Origin: Streptococcus porci DSM 23759
GTDB taxonomy: Bacteria; Bacillota; Bacilli; Lactobacillales; Streptococcaceae
Length of the DNA stretch: 64,000 nucleotides
Reading direction: 5' to 3'
Assembly (NCBI RefSeq): GCF_000423765.1
Contig: NZ_AUIP01000001.1
Location: forward strand, 205,283 to 269,282
Shown: piece after piece, positions 7,929 to 16,386 of the stretch
Layout of the letters: every line of letters begins with the position of its first letter
Position numbering within the stretch: position 1 is the first letter of the stretch
Notes under the pieces: model-generated
Databases searched by the model: none
What the model was told of the DNA's origin: nothing
Seen by the model: the letters and a program-made list of their open reading frames with translations, nothing else
Program-made: the position numbers and the translations under genes

Positions 7929-7959
7929 ATCTTTCCGAAAAACTATAATTTTCTTGAAA
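7929..7959 (+). other. dif site (difSL type), chromosome dimer resolution
   Basis: A 31-bp stretch beginning ATCTTTCCGAAAAAC and ending ATTTTCTTGAAA matches my memory of the streptococcal/lactococcal dif consensus. It lies 53 bases before the xerS start, the standard position in this group, where XerS and FtsK resolve chromosome dimers at the replication terminus. The predominant gene direction switches here: mostly rightward on the left and leftward on the right. Confidence 0.92.
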
Positions 7960-7982
7960 CTTACATAAGGTTATGCTATACT
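7954..7982 (+). promoter_or_regulatory. xerS promoter overlapping dif
   Basis: TTGAAA (7954-7959), a 17-base spacer and TATACT (7977-7982). The -35 hexamer is the last six bases of the dif site, so XerS bound at dif would cover its own promoter. Confidence 0.7.
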
Positions 7983-8012
7983 ACTCATATAGCTAAAAAT
8001 CAGGAGAACATC

Positions 8013-9083
8013 ATGCGTCGTGAGTTATTACTGGAAAAAATTGAACAGCTAAAAGAAATCATGCCTTGGTATGTCTTGGAATATTACCAATCAAAGCTGG
8101 CTGTGCCTTACAGTTTTACAACCTTATATGAATACTTGAAAGAATACCGTCGTTTTTTTGAATGGTTGCAGGATTCAGATTTGGTATCTGTGGAACGGAT
8201 TGCTGACATTCCGCTGAATGTTTTGGAACACCTGACCAAAAAAGATATGGAGGCCTTTATTCTTTATCTGCGGGAACGTCCCCTGCTGAACGCCAATACC
8301 ACGCAGAATGGTGTGTCGCAGACCACCATTAACCGTACCCTGTCGGCACTTTCTAGTCTCTTCAAGTATTTAACCGAAGAAGTGGAAAATGATCAGGGCG
8401 AGCCCTACTTCTACCGCAATGTCATGAAAAAGGTATCTACCAAGAAGAAGAAGGAAACCTTGGCGGCTCGGGCGGAGAATATCAAGCAGAAGCTCTTTTT
8501 GGGCGATGAGACTATGGAATTTTTGGACTATGTGGACAAGGAATACCAGGTCAATCTCTCCAAACGTGCCCTCTCCTCCTTCCAAAAAAACAAGGAACGG
8601 GACTTGGCAATTTTGGCACTTCTCTTGGCATCTGGTGTTCGTCTGTCTGAGGCGGTCAATCTAGACCTCCGTGATGTCAACCTCAAGATGATGATTATTG
8701 AGGTGACGCGTAAAGGTGGCAAGCGGGACTCAGTCAATGTGGCTAGTTTTGCAAAGCCCTATCTGGAAACTTACATGAGCATCCGTCAGCAACGCTACAA
8801 GGCTGAAAAAACGGATACAGCCTTCTTCCTGTCCGAATACCGTGGTCTGCCCAATCGTATTGACGCATCTTCTATCGAAAAAATGGTGGGCAAGTACTCT
8901 GCAGACTTCAAGATACGCGTAACCCCCCACAAACTCCGTCATACGCTGGCAACACGGCTCTACGACGCCACCAAGTCGCAAGTTCTGGTCAGTCACCAGC
9001 TGGGCCACGCCAATACCCAGGTTACCGACCTCTACACCCATATCGTCAACGATGAGCAGAAAAATGCTCTGGATAAATTATAA
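8013..9083 (+). CDS. xerS: Tyrosine recombinase XerS
   Basis: A 356-residue tyrosine recombinase of the single-recombinase Xer system found in streptococci and lactococci, acting on the adjacent dif site to resolve chromosome dimers. The N-terminal SAM-like core-binding domain occupies about residues 15-125. The catalytic domain shows the first Arg in SGVRLSEAV (about 210-218), the Lys in [19 protein letters not shown] with His and Arg (about 310-320), and [16 protein letters not shown] ending with the nucleophile Tyr (about 341). Length is normal for XerS. SD is AGGAGA eight bases before ATG 8013. It converges on a broken phosphomutase gene with a terminator between. Confidence 0.96.
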   Translation: MRRELLLEKIEQLKEIMPWYVLEYYQSKLAVPYSFTTLYEYLKEYRRFFEWLQDSDLVSVERIADIPLNVLEHLTKKDMEAFILYLRERPLLNANTTQNGVSQTTINRTLSALSSLFKYLTEEVENDQGEPYFYRNVMKKVSTKKKKETLAARAENIKQKLFLGDETMEFLDYVDKEYQVNLSKRALSSFQKNKERDLAILALLLASGVRLSEAVNLDLRDVNLKMMIIEVTRKGGKRDSVNVASFAKPYLETYMSIRQQRYKAEKTDTAFFLSEYRGLPNRIDASSIEKMVGKYSADFKIRVTPHKLRHTLATRLYDATKSQVLVSHQLGHANTQVTDLYTHIVNDEQKNALDKL

Positions 9084-9110
9084 TTTTACGTAATATTAAT
9101 TATGTAACAC

Positions 9111-9142
9111 AACACGAGTAAGCTCAAACTTACTCGTGTTTT
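9111..9142. terminator. Bidirectional terminator after xerS
   Basis: Stem AACACGAGTAAG / CTTACTCGTGTT followed by T-rich sequence, between the convergent xerS and phosphomutase genes. Confidence 0.8.
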
Positions 9143-9145
9143 CAA

Positions 9146-10655
9146 TTATAGCAATTCTTTCAATTTTTCCTGATTGACAGCTGGGTACTGGTCCAAAAAG
9201 GCTGACAAGGTTTTCAAAACGGCAGGAATATAGCCAGTCTGGTCATTTTCCACCTGCAAGACCAAGAGTGGCTCGTGGAGGCTCATGCGGAGCAAGAGCC
9301 AGCCTTCACCATAAGGCTCAGTCAGGTCAAACCGCACTCCTTCTTCGTTTTCTGGGTTAAAAGCAAAGCCTTCAAGGCTGGTTTGACGGAGGTCAGCAAT
9401 GACCTGCTCACCAAGTGCTCGATAATCTGCCGCTTCTAGTTTGAACCGCACTTCTTGGGTTTCCAGCGGTTGTTTAAGCTGGGCAATCAAGTCGTCCAAG
9501 GACTTGCCTTCCGCTTGAAGTTTTGGTAAGAGCATGAGAATCTTAGCCGCCACATAGGTTCCGTCATCGAGGAAGTAATTTTCCTTAAAGGCAGCGTGTC
9601 CTGAGGTTTCGATAGCCAACTGGCAATCAACTCCTTCTTGATTAGCTAAAATAGCACGGTTGATGACATTACGGTAACCTGAAATATAGCGAATTTGTTT
9701 GCCTCCCAGGCTTACTATAAAGACCTTAAGGTGTTCGGTCGTTGGGGAATTGGTCACAATACTGGTTCCTGGATGTTCAGCTAGGACAATCTGACTGAGA
9801 ACGGCAATCAGGTTGTTACGATTGAGAATTTGACCTGACTTGGTCACTAGCGCGGCACGGTCAACGTCGGTATCAAAGATAATACCTAGGTCTGCACCTA
9901 GCTTCAAGACAGCCTGGCGAATGCTTTCCATTGCTTCCTTGTTATCAGGGTTTGGAACATGGTTTGGGAAGGTGCCGTCTGGGTCTAGGAATTGTGAGCC
10001 TGTGGTATCTGCTCCTAGCTCTGCCAAAACTTTCTCAGCAAAGAATCCTCCCGCACCATTTCCAGCATCAACGATAATGTTGAGATTGGCAAGTGGTTTT
10101 TCTTGTCCGTCACAGGCGGTACGAATTTTACCCACCAAGTCTTGGGAATAAGGCGTAATTAGGTCTGCACTGGTGATACTTCCAAGGGAAGAAGCTGGCA
10201 AGTCTTCGCTATGTGAGAGGATAAAGTCAATATCTTCATGCTCTGCTCCGCCATTTTCCGAAAAAATCTTAATGCCGTTGAAGCAATAGGGCAGGTGGCT
10301 GGCAGTGATCATGACACCAGCGTGGCACTTGAACTGCGGGTACTGGGTGCTCATGAAGAGAGCTGGCGTGGTGGCCATGCCAAAGTCAATCAGCTGAACC
10401 CCCCAGACGAACGGCTTCTTCTGTAAAGGCTGAAACCAAATCTGGACCGCTGAGGCGACTGTCTCGACCGATACCAATCTTGAGCTGTCCTTCTTGATAG
10501 GCTCGAGCCAGTTCTGGCTTCTGAGTTAGCCAATGAATCAGGCCACGGACGATTTCCTTGGTGGCTTGTGGAGTGAGATTGACAGCATATTCGTCTGTAG
10601 CGATAGCAATTCCACAAATATCTGATCCATTTTGCAAGGCGTGATGATGGGACAT
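9146..10655 (-). pseudogene. Phosphomannomutase/phosphoglucomutase, one-base frameshift
   Basis: Two overlapping frames on the minus strand together form one alpha-D-phosphohexomutase of about 503 residues, which would interconvert hexose-6- and hexose-1-phosphates for surface sugar synthesis. The N-terminal piece (10655 down to about 10395) has GIGRDSRLSGPDL. The rest continues with LIDFGMATTPAL, the active-site loop GVMITASHLPY (phosphoserine), the metal loop DTDVDRAAL and a sugar-binding ETSGHAAFKEN. The break is at a run of six C on the plus strand (10400-10405); with five, the reading RLGVQLIDFG is restored. This is a recent indel, a phase-variable tract or a homopolymer error. The rest of the protein looks functional. 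Confidence 0.85.
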
Positions 10656-10730
10656 AGTGACCTCCTAATTCAAACTAAATTTAGTATATCATATTTTCGA
10701 AGCGGTTTCAAAATGAAAAAAGCACAGCTT

Positions 10731-11672
10731 TTACTGTACTTTAGTGATGCTTACAGTTGTACCAACTTCCAGTTGACTTTCGACGGAAATAGCTAGTTCC
10801 AACTGATTCAAGACCCGCTTGGTCAGATACAAGCCAAATCCTGTGGCTTTTTGGTGTTCACGGCCATTAAAACCTGTAAAACCTTCGTCAAACAGGCGTG
10901 GAATGTCTTCTGCCAAAATGCCAATTCCCGTATCGGAAATGGAAATTCCCTTATTCAGTTCAATGGCTACCTTACCACCATTCTTATTGTACTTGAGGGC
11001 GTTGTCGATTATCTGTGACAGGGCAAAACTAAGCCACTTTCTGTCGGTCTTCAGTAGCCAATTTCCATCGATGGTCACTGAAATGTCCTTTTGCAAGAAC
11101 TGATTGCGGTATTTTTTGACCAAATCGACCACTACTTCTCTCACTTCCACCTGCTCAAATCGAAAATCACTGGCATGGTTGGTCAGCTTGAGGTAGTTGA
11201 GGAGGTTTGCCATATAATTGTCCAAGCGTAAGAGCTGGTGATTGACATCCTGCTGGTTGAGATTGTCAGTCTGGCTCATCAAAGACAAGGCAGCCAAAGG
11301 TACCTTCATCTGATGGGACCACATTTTGACCATAGCTTGCAGGTCCTCTTCCCGTGATTTATAGACCAAAAGCTGCTCCCGTGTCGCCTCCTTCTCTGCC
11401 TCAATCAAGTTGAGATAGGCAAGGTCCACAGGCTTATTAAGTAGGGGCAGAGCTTCTTCATGGACATAGTCTTCCAAGGCTTTTATGCGGTTGCGAAATT
11501 TCCAGAAAAGGCCCACTGTCAGTAGGATTAAGAGAGTTAGGGACAATAGCAGAGCGTTTTGCAGGAATTCTGTGGGGAGTTGGTAAAGATAGAAGAGCAA
11601 GATAAAACTAGTAGCCAGAACAATGTAGGAGAAGTAAAAACTCCGGTATTCACGGATAAATTTTGCTATCAT
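10731..11672 (-). CDS. BceS-type intramembrane-sensing histidine kinase
   Basis: A 313-residue kinase with two closely spaced membrane helices (about residues 12-60) and almost no extracellular loop, the hallmark of BceS-like kinases that sense through a partner ABC transporter. The phosphoacceptor region is MWSHQMKVPLAALSLM (His at about 119). ATPase boxes are DNALKYNK (N), ISDTGIGIL (G1) and ATGFGLYLTK (G2). It overlaps the response regulator by four bases and is the last gene of an operon beginning with a peptide-antibiotic-type transporter. Expected stimulus is a cell-wall-active peptide such as bacitracin or a bacteriocin; the exact ligand cannot be read from sequence. Confidence 0.88.
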   Translation of the reverse strand: MIAKFIREYRSFYFSYIVLATSFILLFYLYQLPTEFLQNALLLSLTLLILLTVGLFWKFRNRIKALEDYVHEEALPLLNKPVDLAYLNLIEAEKEATREQLLVYKSREEDLQAMVKMWSHQMKVPLAALSLMSQTDNLNQQDVNHQLLRLDNYMANLLNYLKLTNHASDFRFEQVEVREVVVDLVKKYRNQFLQKDISVTIDGNWLLKTDRKWLSFALSQIIDNALKYNKNGGKVAIELNKGISISDTGIGILAEDIPRLFDEGFTGFNGREHQKATGFGLYLTKRVLNQLELAISVESQLEVGTTVSITKVQ

Positions 11673-12343
11673 TTGACCAGGTACCCCACGCCACGAACGG
11701 TATGAATACGGTCAAAACCAACTTCACTCACCTTCTTACGCAGACGAGTCATGTTGACATTAAGGGTATTCTGGTCGATAAATTCTTCATTTTCCCAGAG
11801 TTTTTCCAAGAGTTCTTCCTTGCTGACAATCTGCCCTTGTCTTTCTAGTAAGGCGGACAAAATCTTGGTTTCTGTAGGAGACAATTGAACCTGTTCCGAT
11901 TCGTTTGAAAATCGCCCGTCCAAACTAAGCTGGAACTGGTCGATAGACAAATCAGTTGATTTGCTGAATTGATTAACCCGACGCAAGAAGGCACCGATTT
12001 TGGCATCCAAAATTCCCAGTGAAAAAGGCTTGGACACAAAATCATCACCACCCATGTTCATGGCCATGACCGCATTCATCTCATCATCGCTAGAGGAGAT
12101 AAAGATAATGGGCATGGTCATGCTTTTACGGATTTCTGTCGTCCAGTAAAAGCCGTTGTAATAGGGTAGGCTAATATCCATCAGCACCAAGTCTGGTTTG
12201 ATTTCCGCCACTTCCTGACTGACAGCTCGGAAATTCTGCACACTTTCCACCTGATACGATTTGCCTAGGTGCTGCTTCAAGAGCTGGACAATCATCTCAT
12301 CGTCTTCAACAATATAAATCTTTGCTTTTTTCATCTTCTTCAT
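11669..12343 (-). CDS. OmpR-family response regulator (BceR-like)
   Basis: A 224-residue regulator: receiver domain (residues 5-118) with acceptor Asp in PDLVLMDISLPYYNGF (about 55), followed by a winged-helix DNA-binding domain ending TLNVNMTRLRKKVSEVGF and VRGVGYLVK. It should be phosphorylated by the adjacent kinase and activate the transporter promoter; two CTTACAG direct repeats 21 bp apart lie at the operon promoter (16309-16336), the spacing expected for an OmpR-type dimer. It is separated from the transporter genes by a relBE toxin-antitoxin pair. The frame also allows upstream starts in MKKMKKAKIY; ATG 12343 was taken. Confidence 0.88.
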   Translation of the reverse strand: MKKMKKAKIYIVEDDEMIVQLLKQHLGKSYQVESVQNFRAVSQEVAEIKPDLVLMDISLPYYNGFYWTTEIRKSMTMPIIFISSSDDEMNAVMAMNMGGDDFVSKPFSLGILDAKIGAFLRRVNQFSKSTDLSIDQFQLSLDGRFSNESEQVQLSPTETKILSALLERQGQIVSKEELLEKLWENEEFIDQNTLNVNMTRLRKKVSEVGFDRIHTVRGVGYLVK

Positions 12344-12375
12344 TCTGCAAAAGCCAGGACACAGGTCTTGGCTTT

Positions 12376-12633
12376 TTATATACTTCCATTTCTCATTTTG
12401 AGGCTTGTAATAATCACTTTGTCGTCCTCAATACTGACGATAACCCTGTAGTTACCGATACGGTACCGCCATTGGCCAGAACGATTGGCAGTCAAAGCTT
12501 TTCCGTATTGTCTAGGGTTGTCACACCCGTCAATATGCTTATAAAGATACCGCAAAATCAAACTTGCAGCAGTTTTATCCAACTTTCGAATTTGCTTTTG
12601 AGTCTTAACGGACAAAATAACCTTATAACTCAA
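12376..12633 (-). CDS. relE: RelE-family toxin with altered C terminus
   Basis: An 85-residue RelE/ParE-fold protein. RelE toxins cut mRNA in the ribosome. Typical family sequence is seen up to about residue 77 (GQWRYRIGNYRVIVSIEDDKVIITSL), but the usual ending with Gly-His-Arg and Glu-Val-Tyr-Lys, which supplies catalytic residues, is replaced by KMRNGSI and a stop. A neighbouring frame reads EMEVYKK across the same bases, so a small indel has probably destroyed the active C terminus. It overlaps the antitoxin gene by 11 bases. Most likely an inactive toxin kept with its antitoxin inside the Bce-type operon. Confidence 0.78.
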   Translation of the reverse strand: MSYKVILSVKTQKQIRKLDKTAASLILRYLYKHIDGCDNPRQYGKALTANRSGQWRYRIGNYRVIVSIEDDKVIITSLKMRNGSI

Positions 12634-12862
12634 TACCCAACTCCTCAGCCATTTGTTCTAGTGTTAACGGCTCAATTCCATTCGCCAAGTCTTCTTGGTA
12701 TTCTGCCCAAGCTATGTCTGCCACACGGGCATCGTATTCATCTTCAAGGGCTTCAAGGGTTTTAGTCCGAATGAGTTCTGACAAACTGACACCTTCAAAC
12801 TTTGCCATAGCCTGCATAAAGAGCTTGTCCTGCTCAGAAACTTTCAATGTAATAGCTGCCAT
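12623..12862 (-). CDS. relB: RelB-family antitoxin (ribbon-helix-helix)
   Basis: A 79-residue antitoxin: an N-terminal ribbon-helix-helix (AAITLKVSEQDKLF then a helix with GVSLSELIR) and an acidic C-terminal tail that would wrap the toxin (ADIAWAEYQEDLANG, EEL). It would neutralise RelE and repress its own promoter. ATG 12862 has GAGGTGAG upstream. About 90 bases separate it from the permease stop, leaving room for its own promoter. The pair sits between transporter and two-component genes, an unusual place that splits an otherwise continuous Bce operon. Confidence 0.85.
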   Translation of the reverse strand: MAAITLKVSEQDKLFMQAMAKFEGVSLSELIRTKTLEALEDEYDARVADIAWAEYQEDLANGIEPLTLEQMAEELGIEL

Positions 12863-12953
12863 TTTCTCACCTCTTCGAGTATTCCTTTGGTATTACCATT
12901 GTAACACCATTTCCCTGAAAAAGCAAGAAATCTCGCACAAGGCGAGACTTCTG

Positions 12954-14924
12954 CTACCGTTCAATAATGCGGTAATAGGTGCGACTGGTCCACTTGTAAA
13001 TGACAAAGTAAATCAAGGCAACTGCAAGCAAAGTAATTCCACTAACCGTATAAATCATTAGTGATGAGGTAACACCAAAACTCAGTAGCATTTGCTTGAG
13101 CATGACAAGGGCGATGATAAAGTGTAGGGTCGCCATGACCAAAGGCATAAAGAAGACCGTAAGTGTTTGGGAGTTAATGGTCTTTTTGACCGCTGCTGCA
13201 CTCATGCCCACTTCTTGTAAAATCTTGTAGGATTTCTTGTCCTCATGCCCTTCCGAGTACTGCTTGTAGTAGATAATCAAGGCTGCCCCCAGTAGGAAAC
13301 TAATGCCCAACAAGAAACCAGTGAAGAGGAAACCGCCTGTAAAGCCCATCAGTAAATTGTTGAAATCCGTACGTTGCATGACATTTCCAAGATATTCTCC
13401 ATTTTCATCGAGAATTTCATATATTTCACCAGATTGCTCTCCAAGAGTGAGTACCTCTTCATCAGTCAAGTCAGTAAAGACACGGTAGTCCATGCTAACC
13501 TGATAGCCTTGTGGATTATTGGACTCATAATACTCACGAACAGCATCCAACACAGTGTCATCACTGACTACCATAACGGCGGCATTTAGCGTATTGTAGA
13601 TGTCTGGGAAAATAGCCTGGTCAAGATTGGCTACATTCTCAAAGGTTTGATCGCCCAAAACAAGCTTCTTCAGCGATGGTTTTTCGCTCGGACGCATAAA
13701 GACCATTTGATTGGCAGCAAGCTCTGGCAGTTCATTCCCCAATTTCCTGAAATCATCTTGGGTGATGAAGTAGGTAAAGGCCATTTTGTTAAAATCTGGA
13801 TTAGAAATGGTTTCTGGGCTAATGACAATCTCTTCACCACCATCATAGACCAGACCAGCTTGGTAGGTCAGGTAGGATAGTTTGTCATCGGCTTTTTCTG
13901 GAAAATGGCTGAGCACCGATTGCTGATAGGCAGCTTCACCTTGACTTCTATCCGAAACAGGATAGGTAATAGATGTTTCCTTGGGATATAGTGCACCTGT
14001 CATACTGCTCATACCTGTATAAAGGGAGGTTGTGGTCGCAATGGTCACAAAGGCCATGACTGCAAGCAGTGTAATGTTGGCCAAACCCGTTGCGTGCTGT
14101 TTCATCCGAAAAATCATCTGCGATGTGGTAATGAAATGCTCTGGCGTATAGAAATACCGCTTGTTTTTCCGACGAGTCTTCAAATACCAAGTCATAAAGC
14201 TGATGTAGAACAGATAGGTCCCCGCAATGACAAAGAGCACAGCGATAAAGAACCGATAGATAACAGCTAGACCTTCTGCTTTAGATGAAAGTGATAGGTA
14301 GTATCCAACACCCAGTCCCACTACACCAAGGGCAGCCAGAAGGACATTGCCACGTGGCTCCTTCTCACCTTTCTCACTAGCTCGGAACAAAATCAGCGGA
14401 CTGGTCTTGCCAATGGTTCGAATGGCCAGCAATTCCAAGAGGAAAAAGAAACCAGCAAAGAGAAAGGCAGTCATGACAAAGGCCAGAGGCTCTATTCCAA
14501 AATGCAAATCACTATAATGTGTTATATTGACAAAAATCAAGTAGAGAACATTTGAAAACACACCTGCTAAGACAGAACCAAGAACCACAACTAGCAAGAA
14601 AATCATCATCAATTCGAGGCTAGCTATCAAGGCTACTTTTTTCTTGTTCATCCCCAGCATGTTATAAAGACCAAATTCCCTCGCCCGTTGTTTCATCAGG
14701 AAATTAAAACTATAAATCTCCATAATGACCGAGAAAATGGTTAGAACAACGACACCAAGACCGATAGATATGGCACCAGAACCCATGGTCTTCATAACTG
14801 GACTTAGCATGAGTAAGAACATGGAACAAATCAGAGTAAATAGCACAAGACTGGCTAAAACAAAGGGAGCAAAAACACCCATGGATTTTCGGATATTTTG
14901 CCCAGCAAGTTTGAGGTAAAACAT
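12954..14924 (-). CDS. BceB/FtsX-type ABC transporter permease
   Basis: A 656-residue permease with the ten-helix layout of BceB proteins: helices 1-4 in the first 170 residues, a pair at about 195-250, one at about 285-310, a large extracellular domain at about 310-515, and three C-terminal helices (about 525-650). Two FtsX domains flank the extracellular sensor region. The conserved MKQRAREFGLYNMLGMNKKKV lies near residue 80 (two overlapping parts read here). It pairs with the ATPase immediately upstream (adjacent, no gap) and should both detoxify and sense peptide antibiotics, signalling to the downstream kinase. Confidence 0.9.
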   Translation of the reverse strand: MFYLKLAGQNIRKSMGVFAPFVLASLVLFTLICSMFLLMLSPVMKTMGSGAISIGLGVVVLTIFSVIMEIYSFNFLMKQRAREFGLYNMLGMNKKKVALIASLELMMIFLLVVVLGSVLAGVFSNVLYLIFVNITHYSDLHFGIEPLAFVMTAFLFAGFFFLLELLAIRTIGKTSPLILFRASEKGEKEPRGNVLLAALGVVGLGVGYYLSLSSKAEGLAVIYRFFIAVLFVIAGTYLFYISFMTWYLKTRRKNKRYFYTPEHFITTSQMIFRMKQHATGLANITLLAVMAFVTIATTTSLYTGMSSMTGALYPKETSITYPVSDRSQGEAAYQQSVLSHFPEKADDKLSYLTYQAGLVYDGGEEIVISPETISNPDFNKMAFTYFITQDDFRKLGNELPELAANQMVFMRPSEKPSLKKLVLGDQTFENVANLDQAIFPDIYNTLNAAVMVVSDDTVLDAVREYYESNNPQGYQVSMDYRVFTDLTDEEVLTLGEQSGEIYEILDENGEYLGNVMQRTDFNNLLMGFTGGFLFTGFLLGISFLLGAALIIYYKQYSEGHEDKKSYKILQEVGMSAAAVKKTINSQTLTVFFMPLVMATLHFIIALVMLKQMLLSFGVTSSLMIYTVSGITLLAVALIYFVIYKWTSRTYYRIIER

Positions 14925-15677
14925 CTACTCACCCCCTAAAAGTGCAGACATATTGAGCGAAATCTCCTTGGCAAAGTCTTGATTGCTCTTGTCTGCTTTG
15001 TACAGTTGATGAAAAATGCGACCATCTTTGATAAAGAGTACCCGTTTGGCGTGGCTGGCTGCGTTGGCCGAGTGGGTCACCATGAGAATGGTTTGACCGT
15101 CACGGTTAATCTCTTCAAACAAATTCAACAAGTCTTCCGAATTGCGATAATCTAGGGCAGCCGTCGGTTCATCCGCTAGGACAATCTGTGGCTGGGTAAT
15201 CAAACTACGAGCAATGGCCACGCGCTGCTTTTGTCCACCAGATAGTTCAAAGGGACGTTTTTTCAGCAAATCTTGAATGCGCAGTTTGGGAGCCAGCACT
15301 TTCAAACCTTTCTCCATTTCTTGGTGACTAGTGCGTGCCAATACGAGAGGTAAAAAGATATTGTCTTGGATGGACAGGGTGTCCAAGAGATTAAAATCTT
15401 GGAAGACAAAGCCTAGGTTACGCAAACGGAAATCGGCCAGCTTGCTTTCCTTGATTTTCGTAATATCTTGATTATTTAAGATAACCGAACCTCTCGTCGG
15501 CTTGTCCAAGGTTGCTAGAATATTGAGCAAAGTCGTCTTACCTGAACCACTTTCACCCATGATGGCGATAAACTCACCCTCTTCTACCTTAAAATCCACA
15601 TCTTGCAAGGCACGAGTTTCCTCTTTTGAAAAACGTGTTCGATAAACTTTTTCTAAATGATTGATTTCTAATAACAT
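14925..15677 (-). CDS. ABC transporter ATP-binding protein (BceA-like)
   Basis: A 250-residue MacB/BceA-type ATPase. Walker A is [12 protein letters not shown] (about residues 40-51), the signature is [16 protein letters not shown] (about 143-158), Walker B is [12 protein letters not shown] (about 164-175), and the switch His is in [12 protein letters not shown] (about 199). It directly precedes the permease with no gap and follows a lipoprotein gene by 22 bases. It powers the FtsX-type permease in a peptide-antibiotic resistance and sensing module. Confidence 0.92.
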   Translation of the reverse strand: MLLEINHLEKVYRTRFSKEETRALQDVDFKVEEGEFIAIMGESGSGKTTLLNILATLDKPTRGSVILNNQDITKIKESKLADFRLRNLGFVFQDFNLLDTLSIQDNIFLPLVLARTSHQEMEKGLKVLAPKLRIQDLLKKRPFELSGGQKQRVAIARSLITQPQIVLADEPTAALDYRNSEDLLNLFEEINRDGQTILMVTHSANAASHAKRVLFIKDGRIFHQLYKADKSNQDFAKEISLNMSALLGGE

Positions 15678-15699
15678 AGTTACTCCTACTTTTCTTTAT

Positions 15700-16095
15700 T
15701 TATTCATCTGCTTGATCAAGTACTTCTTGATATTGATCAAGTACTTCTTGATAGTTGATATGGTCTGATTCAGCAATATTATCCTCTAAATCTACCTTAT
15801 AATAACCATCCTGGACACCGATGGCCCATTCCTTGTTAGAAGTAGTGTAAAGATTATTCAAGGAAACTGTTTCTTTGACAGAACTCTCTTCTTTGACAAC
15901 GGGCCATTCCATAAACTTGGCTTCTGTTCCTCGAATACTATCTTCGGCAACTTCCTGCTTGCTAACGGCATAGTCTTTTCCCTTGTAATGGAAAGTTTGA
16001 TAGCCCTCATCAAAGCTAAGACCTGCTGAAGAGGAAGAACAAGCAGTTAGCATTATACTGCCCAAAGCCAGCAAACCAAATACTTTCTTTTTCAT
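15700..16095 (-). CDS. Small lipoprotein of the Bce-type operon
   Basis: A 131-residue secreted lipoprotein: signal peptide MKKKVFGLLALGSIML with lipobox LTAC (Cys19), then a compact soluble domain (about 25-110) of unknown function. The C terminus holds a perfect repeat of seven residues, YQEVLDQ twice, caused by a 21-bp tandem DNA duplication (15714-15755). It lies 12 bases after a 46-codon ORF and 22 bases before the transporter ATPase, so it is probably an accessory surface factor of the resistance module. I do not recognise the family. Confidence 0.75.
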   Translation of the reverse strand: MKKKVFGLLALGSIMLTACSSSSAGLSFDEGYQTFHYKGKDYAVSKQEVAEDSIRGTEAKFMEWPVVKEESSVKETVSLNNLYTTSNKEWAIGVQDGYYKVDLEDNIAESDHINYQEVLDQYQEVLDQADE

Positions 16096-16107
16096 AGTTT
16101 CCTCCCT

Positions 16108-16248
16108 CTAGTATGCCATAAATCTTATACTTTGCAAATCATGGGCGAGCTCTTCTAAGAATGAGGCTTGTTCCATGAGTTCAGCCTTTTCTTTTTCTGA
16201 GAATACTTTTTCTTCTATTCTCTTTGCTTGTAAAAATTTGAATGACAT
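16108..16248 (-). CDS. 46-residue microprotein heading the Bce-type operon
   Basis: A short frame, MSFKFLQAKRIEEKVF onward, ending FMAY, highly charged and probably helical (EKEKAELMEQASFLEELAHD), with no signal peptide. It starts at ATG 16248 with AGAAGGAA well placed upstream, is downstream of the operon -10 (16281-16286), and ends 12 bases before the lipoprotein start. It is therefore very likely translated. No family recognised; it could be a leader-type regulatory peptide or a small cytoplasmic partner. Confidence 0.6.
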   Translation of the reverse strand: MSFKFLQAKRIEEKVFSEKEKAELMEQASFLEELAHDLQSIRFMAY

Positions 16249-16280
16249 ATGATTTCCTTCTTTCTATTTCTTATGAGTCT

Positions 16281-16336
16281 ATTATAGAAAATATTCCTCC
16301 TGTGCTCTCTTACAGTTCTGATTAAAAAACTTACAG
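16281..16336 (-). promoter_or_regulatory. Bce-type operon promoter with response-regulator repeats
   Basis: On the minus strand a TATAAT (16281-16286) lacks a good -35. Upstream are two direct repeats of CTGTAAG (plus-strand CTTACAG at 16309-16315 and 16330-16336), 21 bp apart, the arrangement typical of OmpR-type activators. A third CTTACAG is at 16374-16380. Confidence 0.6.
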
Positions 16337-16351
16337 CTTTGTAAGGAAAGA

Positions 16352-16372
16352 AAAAAGACACCATTTCTGGCG
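16352..16372 (-). terminator. Terminator of the ATP-grasp/esterase transcript
   Basis: On the minus strand AGACGCC / GGTGTCT form a stem followed by TTTTTTC, directly after the ATP-grasp stop. Confidence 0.65.
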
Positions 16373-16386
16373 TCTTACAGTTAGTT

